Below, piece after piece: positions 23,732 to 35,589 of a stretch of 64,000 bases of DNA. This DNA is from Acheta domesticus (taxonomy: Eukaryota; Arthropoda; Insecta; Orthoptera; Gryllidae): NCBI GenBank assembly GCA_031308135.1, contig JAHLJT010008756.1, positions 63,170,028-63,234,027 of the forward strand, given 5' to 3'. The position numbers and the translations under genes were made by a program. Position 1 is the stretch's first letter. The number at the start of each line of letters is the position of its first letter. The notes beneath the pieces are model-generated. The model worked only from the letters and a program-made list of their open reading frames with translations, was not told the origin of the DNA and ran no database searches.

Positions 23732-23793
23732 CAGTAAGATTAATAATTTTGTGTTGAGTGTACACATTCAACACAAAATTATGTGTCTTACTG
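23732..23793. repeat. Hairpin: 26 bp imperfect inverted repeat
   Basis: Arms CAGTAAGA...ATAATTTTGTGTTGA (23732-23757) and the inverse at 23768-23793, with a ~10 nt loop and a four-base mismatched patch. Could fold as an RNA hairpin or be a tiny fold-back element. Confidence 0.75.
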
Positions 23794-25925
23794 AATAGGA
23801 CGGAAATTTATCTTCTATGAAACGTCTAAAATCACCCACCTATGTAACTTTTTAACATGTATAAATATTTTATAAAAATTGACTTTCACAATTGATATGT
23901 ATGTGGTTGGTAAATAATGAAACATTAAAAAATGCATCAAAAATAGGCGATTTGAAGCAAGCACTTATTTAAACTCCCGTTGTACGATGAGTTGCCTGTG
24001 ATATACGTTCATTCGTACAATGGATGGACTGCTCTCATTCGCAGTTCCCATTCAAATCTTGAAGGAAACAAAATGAAGATATTCAAAACCGTATTTTTTT
24101 TGTATGTGGTTGGGACCTGGGTGTCTTCTCCTACCACCTCGTCATTCCATCCACGATCATTCACATTTTATGTATGTGCGAATCCAAGGAAATTCAACAG
24201 GAATTAAATATTTTAGATGTATAAATATACTTCAAAATCAAGTTTGAGGGCTTATTTAATAATGTTAACAATTTCAGTTTTTTTAAATTCATAATATTTT
24301 AAAGATTTCCTCCAAGTTTAAATTTAAGCTGATTCTAAAATAAAAACATTATGTATAACCAGATAAATATGTATAAACATTTTATAAAGATAACTCATTT
24401 TGCAAACTGTTTACAAATTAAAATTAATAAAATGAAAATAAAGTTTAAATTAATTACCTTAAATTAATTCAAATGTAAATGTTCCCTTTATCTTTTTAAG
24501 TACCTCTCCTTAAACACTTTTTAAAGATGCTCTTGCTATTATGAATATATTCATCCTGATCAGCTCTCCTGTCCAGTTATTAGAAAGTGAAAGCAAAGTA
24601 TTACTGTAATCACTTGCTCAGGAAAGGGGAGGTTTCTCTCATGTAAGGGTAGATCATTCAAACAGCATATGTAATTACATATTTAGAGTTAATAATTCAT
24701 TTATTTATTTAACTCTTTTATAGCTTATACACGCGTTTACATCATTTTAATTTATTGAATTTAGTTGTTGTCCCTTACGGCTATCTCATGCGCTAGTTAT
24801 GTCTTTTAAACTAAACCTCTGCAATCAACGCAGCTATTTCCTACGTCCTACGGCACTTTTTGGAACAATGAATAAAATGGAATAAAAGTATCACAGATTA
24901 TTCCCTTGTTTATTGCAATTGGTTTGCTACCTAAACAAGTATGTCAGAAATGAGATAAAATTTACAGAAAATAATACTAAAGCGAGTGATTTCAAGTCAT
25001 AATATTTGAGTAAGAGCAAAATTTATGAATTTCACGACGTTAAAACAGTTGGTAACACCAATTTAAGCAGATTGGTGACTATCACATGTCAGCACATATT
25101 TAGTTCAATATTTTATTAATTATTAATAATGATGATCTCATTAAAGTCTTTCTAAAAGTCGATATAAAATTTTCCTTCTTTACGGATGCATTATTTCTAT
25201 GGAAGTATTTGTGTTGACCCTTTGTAATTCTTTCGGCCCACTGTGCTACCTGGCAGATGCGACTAAGGGGCGGTGAATTCTCGGGAGCGCTGCAGTCGAG
25301 GGGATAAAAATTACTGTCAGAGGAAAACTCTCCGGTAGCGCCCTGCTGTTCCCTTGCGCCTACTCACCCTCCGCCCTCCCCTTCTCCTCCTACTTCTCCC
25401 TCCTACTCTCGCTAATCCATCACGGGGAAATCCGGCTTTTGCTTTCCTCGTTTGCGTCTTTTGTGATTTGCAGACGTAAAGAAAAACACGGGACTTCTGT
25501 TGCCGCTGCCAGCAATCCCGCTCTTCTCGGAGGCGAGTATTTTTTTGACAAGCGGATAAAGCAAAACGAGAACTAGAACTCGTGTGGCATGCGCTGTATA
25601 AAGTATGTTGTTCATAATTATTTTCTTGTCAAAGAAGTGGAGTTAATTTTGCTTGGCAAACTATTGTCAATTGACTCACTTCACGCACGCCTTTCCAAGT
25701 CGACGGCGGGATGTTTGGGGCTTCGTGCGAAACAGCACTATTCTTGAATACAGCCAACGCCAACTTTCCAACTAATTTTATAACAAAATATAAATACGAT
25801 TTACCATGACGTACGTTTTTTGCATAACTACTTAAGTATTTCAACTTATTAAAGACGCATTGAGAATACACACTGCATTGAGAAATATTTATCGCAAACA
25901 TTTCTTTCCAACGCCCTAGTTTCAT
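23794..25925. other. Intergenic, no gene recognised
   Basis: About 2.1 kb of mainly AT-rich sequence, with a slightly GC-richer patch at 25250-25420. Open frames of 60-75 codons show no motif. Confidence 0.5.
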
Positions 25926-26480
25926 GCTCAACGTACTCGTCACCATCGGCGTTATCGTCATCGCCACCGCCACCATCACCACTGTTATAATTACAGCCAC
26001 CGTCATCGTCATCGCCACCGCCTCCGTCACCCACTTCCTCAACATCATCTTCGTCACCACCGTCATGGTCATAATTACCGCCACCACCACTGCCATCGAC
26101 ACCAACGATACCGTCCATCGTCAACGCCACCCTTACTCACTCCATCGTCTCACCCTTACTCACTTCATCGTCATCATCATCGTCACACAACGTTTCGCGT
26201 TACCCTCATTATCTTCGTCACCACAGCCATCGTCACCTCGCCGTCAGCATTATCCTCATAATCTTCAGAGCCCCCATCGTTTTCGCCACAAACCATCATT
26301 TACCAGCACTGACGTCACAATTATCTTTATTGGCAACCTAAAAGACAGCGGTCACCATCCATTTCGTCATCGTCTATGACATCAAAATAGCTACAATTAT
26401 CAGCACCACCCCACTCCATCACCATACTCATCAGGCACAGTCTCTACTATCACCAATATCCCCTTTCCCATTACTAACTC
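25926..26480. repeat. Degenerate CATCGTCACC / CACCGCCACC array
   Basis: Imperfect triplet-periodic (CAY/ACC/GTC) sequence. It explains the 151-codon plus-strand Ile/Thr/His frame and the minus-strand Asp/Gly/Val frames (25629-26130). It decays rightward into a moderately GC-rich patch at 26.5-26.76 kb. Confidence 0.75.
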
Positions 26481-27032
26481 TTTCCCATTGGTACCATAAA
26501 AAAGTCCCCCCTCGTACTCACGGCCTCGCAACTTCAATCTAATCACTCTGTACTTGGCACTCAGATTTTCCAAACCCTCTGGGTGACTGTAGTCTGTATT
26601 TCTTCCATTTTCCTAAACTCATCTCGCTCCTCCCTCGCGTCCGCCCGTTCCTCGTCCCCACCGTCCCCACCTGTCCGCTCTCGCGCCATGTTACATCACC
26701 CTCAGGAACATGACGTGTCTGCGGCCGCACCGGACGTCTGTTCTTTCGTGCTGGAGCCCGACCTCTGGGGAAGAAGAGACCGATGGGAGGATTTCTGTCA
26801 CTCGAAGCAAATTGTTTGCGGAGGTTGAGCAGGTAAAATGCGAAAATCTGAAATGTTAAACTGGAGAGGAGAGCCTGCGTTAAATATTTACAAGTTTGCT
26901 GCCACGTGTCATCCGCACGAGATATATAGGTGGCAGAACTGAAGTAAGTATTTTAAGTTTCTTTCGTGAAGAAGAAGCACATTTCCAAGTTTATTAAGTC
27001 TGTTAAATCCCAAATTAATGGAAGAGAGCAAT
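26481..27032. other. Intergenic, moderately GC-rich then AT-rich
   Basis: 26.5-26.8 kb is GC-richer with an 81-codon frame of no recognisable motif. The remainder is AT-rich. Confidence 0.45.
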
Positions 27033-27576
27033 TATTCTTCGTAAAGGATCAAGAAAGGACATCAACAATTACAGAGAAATAAGCATATGAAACACGTCAA
27101 AATATACGCAAGAATTTTTACCAAAACAAATTAATAAACATAAACAGCATCTTATTGGGAGGGGCAATTTCGATTCCGAAAGGTTCATACAATGCATTTG
27201 CACTCAAAGAAATGACAGAAAAGAAAGAAAAGCGAACTTAATAGGAAGACTTATATATTTATCAAGTAAGCGTTCGATGATGTTAATAAAGTACATTAAG
27301 GGATGTTATAAGAGAAGAGGAATAACACTCCACCTAGTTAATACAATATGGATGAAGTATGCAGGTTCACAGATTAATCAAATATTTCAATTAGGAGCTT
27401 TCGTACAAGAAACCACGAATACGAGCGTTAGACAGGGTGTTCTGTCAACGGTACGTTTTAATTTATATCTTTACAATGTTGTTCAAGAGTACAAAAAAAG
27501 GCTTTTGGATATTAATATTGTAGTCATCTTTAAAAGGAAAAATAATCAAAATCTGGTATTTTGTATAAATGAATAA
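27033..27576 (+). pseudogene. LINE reverse-transcriptase fragment (central RT domain), decayed
   Basis: The plus-strand translation in changing frames shows the conserved order of insect non-LTR RTs. First comes RKGSRKDINNYREISI (family: KKGDR.DC.NYRGISL) at about 27038-27085. Then come segments like QINKHKQHLIGRGNFDSER and a residue run resembling '..FT.KQM.EK..E', and further on VNTIWMKYAG. TSVRQGVLSTVRFNLYLYN follows, resembling 'GVRQGC.LSP.LFN+Y.DD', at about 27427-27480. In-frame stops and frame changes make it non-functional. The 99-codon frame 27277-27576 is the best-preserved part. The D residues of the YxDD-type catalytic motif are not seen intact. Confidence 0.65.
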
Positions 27577-29184
27577 AAAATATGGCGACCGAATAAGATA
27601 GGAAGGAAGGGAAAATACTGAAAAATTTAAACAGAAATGGGTCATTGGAGACATAGGGCATCGGTAAATAACAATAACGATGTGTTCACATAAATATTTA
27701 AAATATTATAAAAATACGTTTTAATAAATTATTGTGAATATAAGTTAAATTGGACAAGAGAACAAGAGAATTCCGATAAGCACCGTTGCAGTGGACAAAA
27801 TAGCATCGAATTCATTCAATAACAGTGCAGAACATATGAACGGGAAAATCAACTTGGAAGAGAATTTCGCGTCATTATTAGTCTCGGTCTGAAAGGAGTC
27901 GAACGTATGGCCATGTCTGACCGAATTTTTTATTGAAGAAAGTTTTTTAAGGTAGATTTCGTGGGGAATTTTAGCACGTATTAACTTAAATAACAAAATT
28001 TGATTTTTTAAATGTGAAATTTGAATCGCTAATGGAAATAAGTTAAAGGAAGTAAGAAGCGAACAGTGTGGATACGTACGCAGTTAAAGTAAGTGCGGAA
28101 AATTGAAGAAATGGTGGAAGAGCGATGCGACGTCTCGAAGATTCTACGCAATGCGAAGAAAGCGGAAGGATTCCCCCATTCCAGGAAAAATTTGAATTTA
28201 ATTAAAAAAACGGACTTTGCATCAGAAATTGTTCAGGGCCAAGAATGTTTAGTAATTAAGTTAATTTTTAAGATAGAAAAAATAGTATAAAAAGATAATT
28301 CTCATAAAAGTCTCGTTCGCCATCACAGTTCTAACTGAATAAATAGAATTATAATTCATGAAGGATATAAATTTGTTAAAATTATAAATTAGAAAGGAAT
28401 GAAAAAATATTTTTTTAACTAAACAGAAATAGCAGCTGGCACATCATGCCACTGAAATATATTTCAGAAATAATGTATTATGGTTTACAAAAGTATTAAA
28501 ATCAGTAAGTTAATGAAATTCACAAGGTAAGTAAAAATACATGTATTCACCAGCCGAAAAATACAAGCGGTGTTTTTCAGCCCACGAGAAAGATGAGCCC
28601 TGATATCACAGGTATAAAGTGTCCAAGTAAATAAATAAAATTCGAGCTAGCCAAAATAATTAAGAATAAGAATAAATAAAAGGGGAAGTCGAGACGTGTC
28701 ACAATAAAGTAATACAATTGTATAATAGACAAATATCAACACGCAAAACCAAATCCATGACATTACAAGGTCTGCAGTCTCTAAAATGAAAACTCGTTTT
28801 GGAAGATAGAATAACAGAATATATCATCGTAATATCATCAGATTACTAGTATGTGAGTCTATCTCAGTGGTGTCAAGGACTTCTACTGGTGACTGTGGCA
28901 CCCCTCGTGGCACCGTAGCATGCCTTGAGCTTCTTTGCTCAACTAGCGTCGGGAAAGAGAACTATTACAAGTAGTAACCCCGCCCTTTTACAATAGGGAT
29001 GGCGTTGTCTCTGGTGACGGGGTGATGAAGTGCGTTGGAGGGGCGATTTCGTCGTGGCACTCGTGCCACGGACTCCCGCTCGTGGCGTCGACCTTGACAA
29101 CACTTGTCTATCTCGACGAGGTGGGGAGGACACGAAGTGTGAAAGATTTAATTCGATTTGCGACAATATTAAAAGAATTCTCAG
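27577..29184. other. Intergenic, possible LINE remnants too decayed to read
   Basis: AT-rich sequence between two LINE coding fragments on the same strand. I see no readable RT palm or thumb sequence here, and the frames at 27745-27996 (-) and 28093-28290 (+) have no motif. A GC-richer patch occurs at 28870-29110. Confidence 0.4.
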
Positions 29185-29600
29185 AGGTAGAGATAGGAAG
29201 GATACCTTACTCAAGTATTATGAAGTTATGGCAGTGCCATGTGGAAAGAATACTGGACACTGAATTCTAAAACTTAGCAGAATCCAGGCAGGGGAGAAGA
29301 GATTTTTAAGATCATTATTAGTTATAACCAGTAGGCCAAGAATACGCAAAAATCAGGAGAACCTTTAGAAATCTACAATTTAAATAATAAGATCAGAGAA
29401 TATAAGAAAAATTGGAAAGACCATATAATAAGAATTAGCAATGAACGCATTCCAAAGCAAGTTTTATACTCAGACGAAAAAGAAAAGTTGGAAGAGAAAA
29501 TAGATCGATCAATGAGTCGCAACGAACCAAGTGGTCTAAGGTCTATTCGAGAGATTTTTAGACACCCTCTGATAAAAGTGATTAATTTTAGAGCATGCAC
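29185..29600 (+). pseudogene. LINE ORF2 C-terminal fragment, decayed
   Basis: Plus strand, in two or more frames: LLKYYEVMAVPCGKNTGH at about 29205-29262 (family: 'LKFYKVMAVPTLLYGSE.W'), then SRIQAGEKRFLRSLL (family: 'SRIQAAEMRFLR'). Next is EPLEIYNLNNKIREYKKNWK followed by RIPKQVLYSD at about 29360-29470 (family: 'L+IY.L.DKI..Y+.NW..H+.RM...RIPK..L.Y'). Order and spacing fit a LINE C-terminus with several frameshifts. It may be the 3' part of the copy at 27.0-27.6 kb with intervening insertions, or a separate copy. Confidence 0.75.
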
Positions 29601-30449
29601 ACTGCACAGCGTGCTAAAGGTTCAATGTTTAGCGCTAGTGCTAAAAGTCGGACGGTGTTCAAATGTTCAAATAAAACTATGAATGATACAAAGAATACAC
29701 AATACTTTGGTCTAATCGCATCAGATTCTAATGACATTAATGTAACATAGTGATATGTGTGCTTCATGAAGTCTGTAAGGAGGAGACCGGTGTTCGGAAT
29801 ATATATGAAAACCGTCGACAGCTAATCGGATACCATTTGACCAGCGACATCACGTGATCAATAGAAATTATTAAGGCACTCTGGGCCTGTGGCTAGCAAT
29901 CGCATGTGTGAAGTACACTCTTAATGAAACACACTGAAGTGTAGATTGCATTGTCAAGTACGTGTATGTCCCGTTGTTGTTGGTCGAAAAAAGCCGAAAT
30001 TCGTTCTTTCATTAATCGCGAATTACCGCTGAAGGTACTGGTCTATCTGCATTATTTTATTTGAGGCATGTAAATGAATTTAAACATGCTCACTCTTAGG
30101 ATAAGGTATTAACAAAATGAACAATTTCTTAAAATTTATTATAATTATTTCATCCAATATGACCTTTTCCTTTCCAAAACAGAGTAAGATTTGTAATATC
30201 ATTACTCATGAAGCGTTAAACCTCTTTTTAAGAATTCCTGTTTACTTTCCCGTATACATACGTATATACGAAGTAATATACGTAGTATAGGGAAAGATAT
30301 ATATTGCTACGCGAAAAAAACGGCGAATTTTCGGCAGAAAACTGATAACGAAAAAGTGGATAAACCCAGTTGCTAAATTAAGAAAAAGAAATCCCCTAAA
30401 CACGAGGTTTAGCCAGAATCCATGTTTTGTTGGTCATTGATACCGAAAA
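29601..30449. other. Intergenic, no gene recognised
   Basis: AT-rich sequence. 30240-30290 contains overlapping TACGTA/TATACG palindromes. Nothing else supported. Confidence 0.45.
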
Positions 30450-31650
30450 GCCAATTGAAAGCCAAACGTCCGTTTGTCTGTCCATCTGTCTGCCTGCCCG
30501 TCTGTGAATACCACAACGTCTAAACCATACGTAGGATTTTTTTCAAATTAAAGAAAACCTGTCGGTCTGGCTCCAGTCAAAGCTTTGAGATTTTGAAAAC
30601 GATTCTATAAAATTTGGAGGTACTTTACATGAAGTCCCCCGAACATTTTCAATTTTTTTTCAAAAAACGTCTCCAAATTTTGTCCTTTACAATTCTTGTA
30701 AGAATAGAGTAAAATTTACTTATTAAGGTAGACACAGGTCCGAATTTCACGGTTAACTCTGATTTTTTAAAATTGCGGAAGTTTGAATTTTTTTCAACGT
30801 CTTCCTACAACTTCATAGAAAATTTTCCTTCAAATAAAATTTGTTATCCATAATGTGTTCTTTCATTAAGGGCATGCATATTTTTTTGAAAATTTCTGTG
30901 GTTTTCCCGCAATATTTCATGCAATATGTGCAATTTTAATAAATAACAAAAACAAATTTTATCAAAAAAAGCACCAAATTTTTTCTTTAAATTTTTGGCA
31001 GGAATAGTGCCTAATGCACTCTATAAGATAACGATGCACTCTATAACGAATATTCTTCTATTCTTTTGTTTTTTCAAAAATTACAAAAACATTTTTTTGA
31101 CTTGCCTGTCACGTCGTTAATACACGTGCTTTAAATAATCGAGTACACGTGCTTTAAATAATGTCATATAAAGTTTCTCGAAAACTCAACTGTTTTCTGT
31201 GTATTTAGCTCAAAATTCCACATTTTCAGAACCGCTCAAACGCCATTTTCTCATAAATGTCTTAATATTTTTTCTTCGAATTTTTCGAACGGATAGTGCT
31301 AATTGCAGTCTTCAATATGACGAAATGTTCATTTTGCAGTATTTTGTTGTATTTTGAAAAATTACAAAAATGTAATTGTTTTGAAGGATCTCTCACACCG
31401 TTCATATGCACATTTCCAGCATTTTGTAAACACTATTGTATTTGTGAATTTTAGTGCTTCAAATTACTTCTAATGAAATTTTTTGAAAACTCAAAACTTT
31501 CCTGTTGAAAAGAACTTCATATTTCGAATTTACAGTAGTCCTTAAACGCCATTTTCTTACAAACGGCTCCATATGTTTACAAAGAAAATTGCCATTTAGG
31601 ACTAGATTTTACTGTTTTTTAGTAATCTTAAAATAATATTTCCGTTCTAC
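30450..31650 (+). repeat. Dispersed ~310 bp repeat family, copy 2 (plus orientation)
   Basis: Starts with a GTCTGTCC/CTGCCTGCC-type run (30465-30505). AT-rich units then follow, in which a GAAAACTCAA block and a downstream CGCCATTTTCT block recur about 306 bp apart (around 31177 and 31484). This is the same family as 5556-6010 in inverse orientation. A 23 bp tandem duplication (TACACGTGCTTTAAATAA at 31121 and 31144) lies within it. No coding capacity. Confidence 0.65.
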
Positions 31651-34600
31651 TATTAGGAATACAAAAAATTAAGAAATTGTCAAAAAATTATTAGAGGTAT
31701 GTTTCAAGTCGGGCCAAACCAGGGAAAAAGTAACTTTAGGGAAAAGCCAACTTAGATTCATTAGCCTTGGGACGTGGCATATGCGTGTATTCGGAAAAGT
31801 CAAATAACAAACTTATAAAATTATAAAAAAATGGTTTTGATAATTGAAAAGTATAAATTTCAATACACAAGAAACAATCAATATCCAAAATTCCAATATT
31901 TCACGGAAAGACGTAATTTTGGTGCAGAATATCTTAAACAACGGGTGTCCTCTTAGTTGCCGTTTTTTGTTGGTATCTCCGCCATACCTCCAATAAAGGA
32001 GACTAGCCATCCCGTACAAGAACTCTCACATGCTATATCCCACCCTCTTCTTTCATTTTCCATTTCCATATTAAGCCTGTAATATATATTATTCTTCAAG
32101 GCTCTCTTATCCTCTGTCACTTGTTCTATATGTCACCTTCAAATTGATAACAATATAATACACCCTTGTCAATACAAAAACTACTCTTATTTAACTTTAT
32201 TATCGAGAGAAGAGGTACACCCGTGGAATTCAGTTATATAGAAAATCAAGTAAGTAGTAATTTCACACACAGTTGCAGATTCTATATTCTCTGAACAGGT
32301 GGGGTCGAATCGAGAAGCGTCGAATCCAGCAAAAATATAAGAGATTGATCAACAAGATCTCATCCTGTAGATTGCGGTTTGAGAAGATATTTTGAGACCT
32401 TTGGCTTCAAAATTTTAGTTTTTAAAGCCCTAGAACACTTCGTTTACGAGTTATTTCAGAATACAGATTTTTAAAAAATCCTGACATGCGTTGCGGATTG
32501 CATTTTACCTGAATATTGAATGTGGTTTTTTAAACAAATCCTTCATATTTTTCAAGTCAAAGTGCAATTTGTCAGGTCTTCGTGAACTTTTATTTCTTTG
32601 TAGACCTCATTTATAAAGATTGGTTGCGTATGAGAGCCACAAATGGAAGGTATACCACTGAAATAATATAGGAGACTCCTCCTTCCTAACTTCATGATAT
32701 GCGTGAATAAAATAAATGCCAGTAAGGCTGTCTAAAAAGTAAAGTATGATACACGCGCTGAAAGTGATTTTATTTTACTCGTGAGATTGCGACACGAGGC
32801 ATTTGAAATGCCATTTTTACCACTCGTATCATAATTGCTATTTCCAGTAACATTATTGAAGGAATGATTCGATGTTATCAAGAAAACAAGTATATTAAAA
32901 AAATATTAAATGTATATAAAGAATGATCAAGAACTATGAAAATGCTTTACAATACAAAAAAAGGATGTTAACTGCATAAAATGGTGATTAGAGATTCCGC
33001 AAGCGTGAACAGCTAAGTCATTAGTGCCGTAAGTGTAGTGCATGTCACTGACTGGTGAAATGCGGTGCCGCTCTACTTCGGCTTGCGGGGTTTCCCCAAA
33101 CAGGTATCTCCCACCAGCTTGGCAACCCCCGCAGTCCGAACAAGCTCCATGCTTCCGACTTGTCTTCCCGAAAAGTGTGGTAGTGTAGAGCATGCAAGTG
33201 TGTTTGGAAGTAAGGGATGAGGATATGACATGGAAGAGGATGTAAAAATCTCGCAGTTCGCGGTTCGTGGCCCAATTATTAGGGCACCGCTCCGCCATTC
33301 GCCGCATTGATGGAGAAACCACTGAAAACTACCGATCAGAGCAGTCGGTCGCTAGAATTCTCCTCTAGACAGCGTGATATTGTGAATTTATAAAACGAGG
33401 TGACTGGATGCATAAATTGTAGAAAGAATTGGTAAGTTGAGAATGATATTCACAATATTTAATTTCAGAAGAAGCTCTAATAAGCTTTACAAGTCCGTGT
33501 TAATGTGAAGTGTTATGAGAGAAATAAAATGGCTTTCATGGCTTTTAGGTTTCATACATTCCAAGCCTCCCATGTGCTCAGAGGAACAGTGTGAAGCTTC
33601 TTTGAATTTACGACTTACTTTATTACACAGTATAATGTCACATGTTTATTCAACACTGTCATCATGCAGACAACGTTGGTCAAGTCTGCTTTATTTCTGA
33701 TGCACACAAGTTTATGGCAATTCAAGATTATTAGAACTTAATCCGAGGATTTTGTCTTGGAAGCAGTATCAGCCAAATTTGGACAATTTCGCTTTCCTAA
33801 ATGATATTGTTTGAAGTATTTACTGGATGTTAAATTTAAAAAGGACCCACTCACTACAGCTTTTTTTAAATACCAGAACACCTACCTACCTACTGGTATT
33901 CATTTATTTATTAATGAATATTAGTAGGTATTTCTCAAAAATTCAAATCCTTTGTTTTTCCTACATTTTACTATCTACTTCGTTGACATGAGTTCATATC
34001 ATCCAAGGTCAGTAACAAAACAGAGTCATGCAAGAACACATTAACATATTAGATACACGTACCATCTTTTCTCTACGCTGACATGCACGAGATACTATTT
34101 CACGCAGAGATATTGATCAAATTATCGTGATTCTAATTTTTTAACATTTTCTGAATTTCCAACGAACTGAATGAAATTATTGATCGTACTCCTTCATAAA
34201 GTGCTTTGTTTACCAGATTCATGCATGCGGAGAACTTGGACACGTGTTCAAGGCTGATAATTTTCAGATCTTTTTGTGTTGGAGCTAGTTGCTTTGCAGA
34301 CAAAAAAAAACGACCGAACTCGCGAAATAAGATCTGAGTTTCATATTTACTACCGAATAGAAGTTACCAAATGTGCGTCTTTAACGTTTTGAACTTTCTT
34401 TCTACCTACCTAACTACAATTTCTAGCGAAGGCTAATTGAGAAATTGTGTATCTTTCAATGCTACCGCAATAAAAGTAAAGTTAACGACTTTTGAAATGT
34501 GACCGCTTATTGCTTTTATTAGCATGAAAATAAAAATAATTACTAAAAGAAAACGTAAATTTCAATCGATTGATTGTAGTACGGAGCTCTTGAATCTTGC

Positions 34601-35246
34601 ACTTGGAATCAACGAACAATAAAATACTTACCTTTTGAAATAATGGTTCACTGCCAAAATTTTCTGCAAAACCTCAGATGTAGTAAAACAAGAGACTACT
34701 ACAATATTTTCCTAACTGTGCTCGACCACTCAGTAACGTAGACTGAAAAGTTCTTGGCAGATTCTAACCATAAGTCGACGGTTCTTGCGACTGAGACCAT
34801 TGCCTTTCGATTATTCATTCGATATATTTGACCTAAACCTTTAAGTAAAGGACAAGCGGGAGACTAAATCGTGATGTGTGTCATTCATTCAAATTTTTCT
34901 TTCTTTTTTTGAAAAGAATAAACCGTTTTATAATTAAATCTTTAGCAATCACAAATTCATTATTTGTTGTCGTAAATTTCCATAGATATTTCAATATGAA
35001 ATATTATTGAGGTAATCAACATTCATTTCTTGAGGTTTAATGCAATAGCTTTTTACAGTATGATATACTGATTAGAATGTGACCATTTTGGGGCTTCTGA
35101 TTACAGCTACTTTGACCTGTCCCTAGAATGAGCAATGAGTGAGATAGCAGAAGTGGGAAATTTGTACTTTTTGTATGAGCAAACCAGAAAATTCAAACAC
35201 ATGATTATGTGGCAAGATGTGCTTTTATTTGCCTAGACACGAAATG
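31651..35246. other. Intergenic, no gene recognised
   Basis: About 3.6 kb of AT-rich DNA. A moderately GC-rich patch at 33040-33330 carries a 131-codon minus-strand frame (32927-33322) with mixed composition but no domain I recognise. A small inverted repeat around ACCTACCTACTGGTATTCAT lies at 33884-33930. Confidence 0.45.
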
Positions 35247-35297
35247 AAAGCATTTCACGAAAGTGTACCTAACTTGTACACTTTCCTGAAATGCTTT
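35247..35297. repeat. Short hairpin, 22 bp stem
   Basis: Arms AAAGCATTTCACGAAAGTGTAC (35247-35268, described only by its ends AAAGCATTTC/AAGTGTAC) and its inverse at 35276-35297. There is one mismatch and a 7 nt loop. It could be a fold-back element or a small-RNA precursor-like hairpin. No expression evidence. Confidence 0.85.
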
Positions 35298-35400
35298 TAG
35301 GGTTGAAGGGATGTGGTAACAAAGAAATGATATAGATGTGTAATTGTAGTTCTAGAACGGCCTAGAATAATCAATGAAATCTGAAAATGATAATGCATAT

Positions 35401-35403
<3 letters not shown>

Positions 35404-35462
<59 letters not shown>
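35404..35462. repeat. (TAA)n microsatellite
   Basis: About 19 uninterrupted TAA units. Likely polymorphic. Confidence 0.95.
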
Positions 35463-35589
35463 GTCAAATGCGTGACAACACATTTAATATTATTCACCTT
35501 CAGAAAAATAATCTATTTTGTAAATTACGAGTACATGTCACACTCAGATCGATTTTTCATACATATTTTATGTCGTTTCAGAGCATTTA

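Noticed and set aside
32927..33322. 131-codon minus-strand frame
   Set aside because: Mixed composition, but no recognisable domain, splice sites or repeat-family match. Not enough to call.
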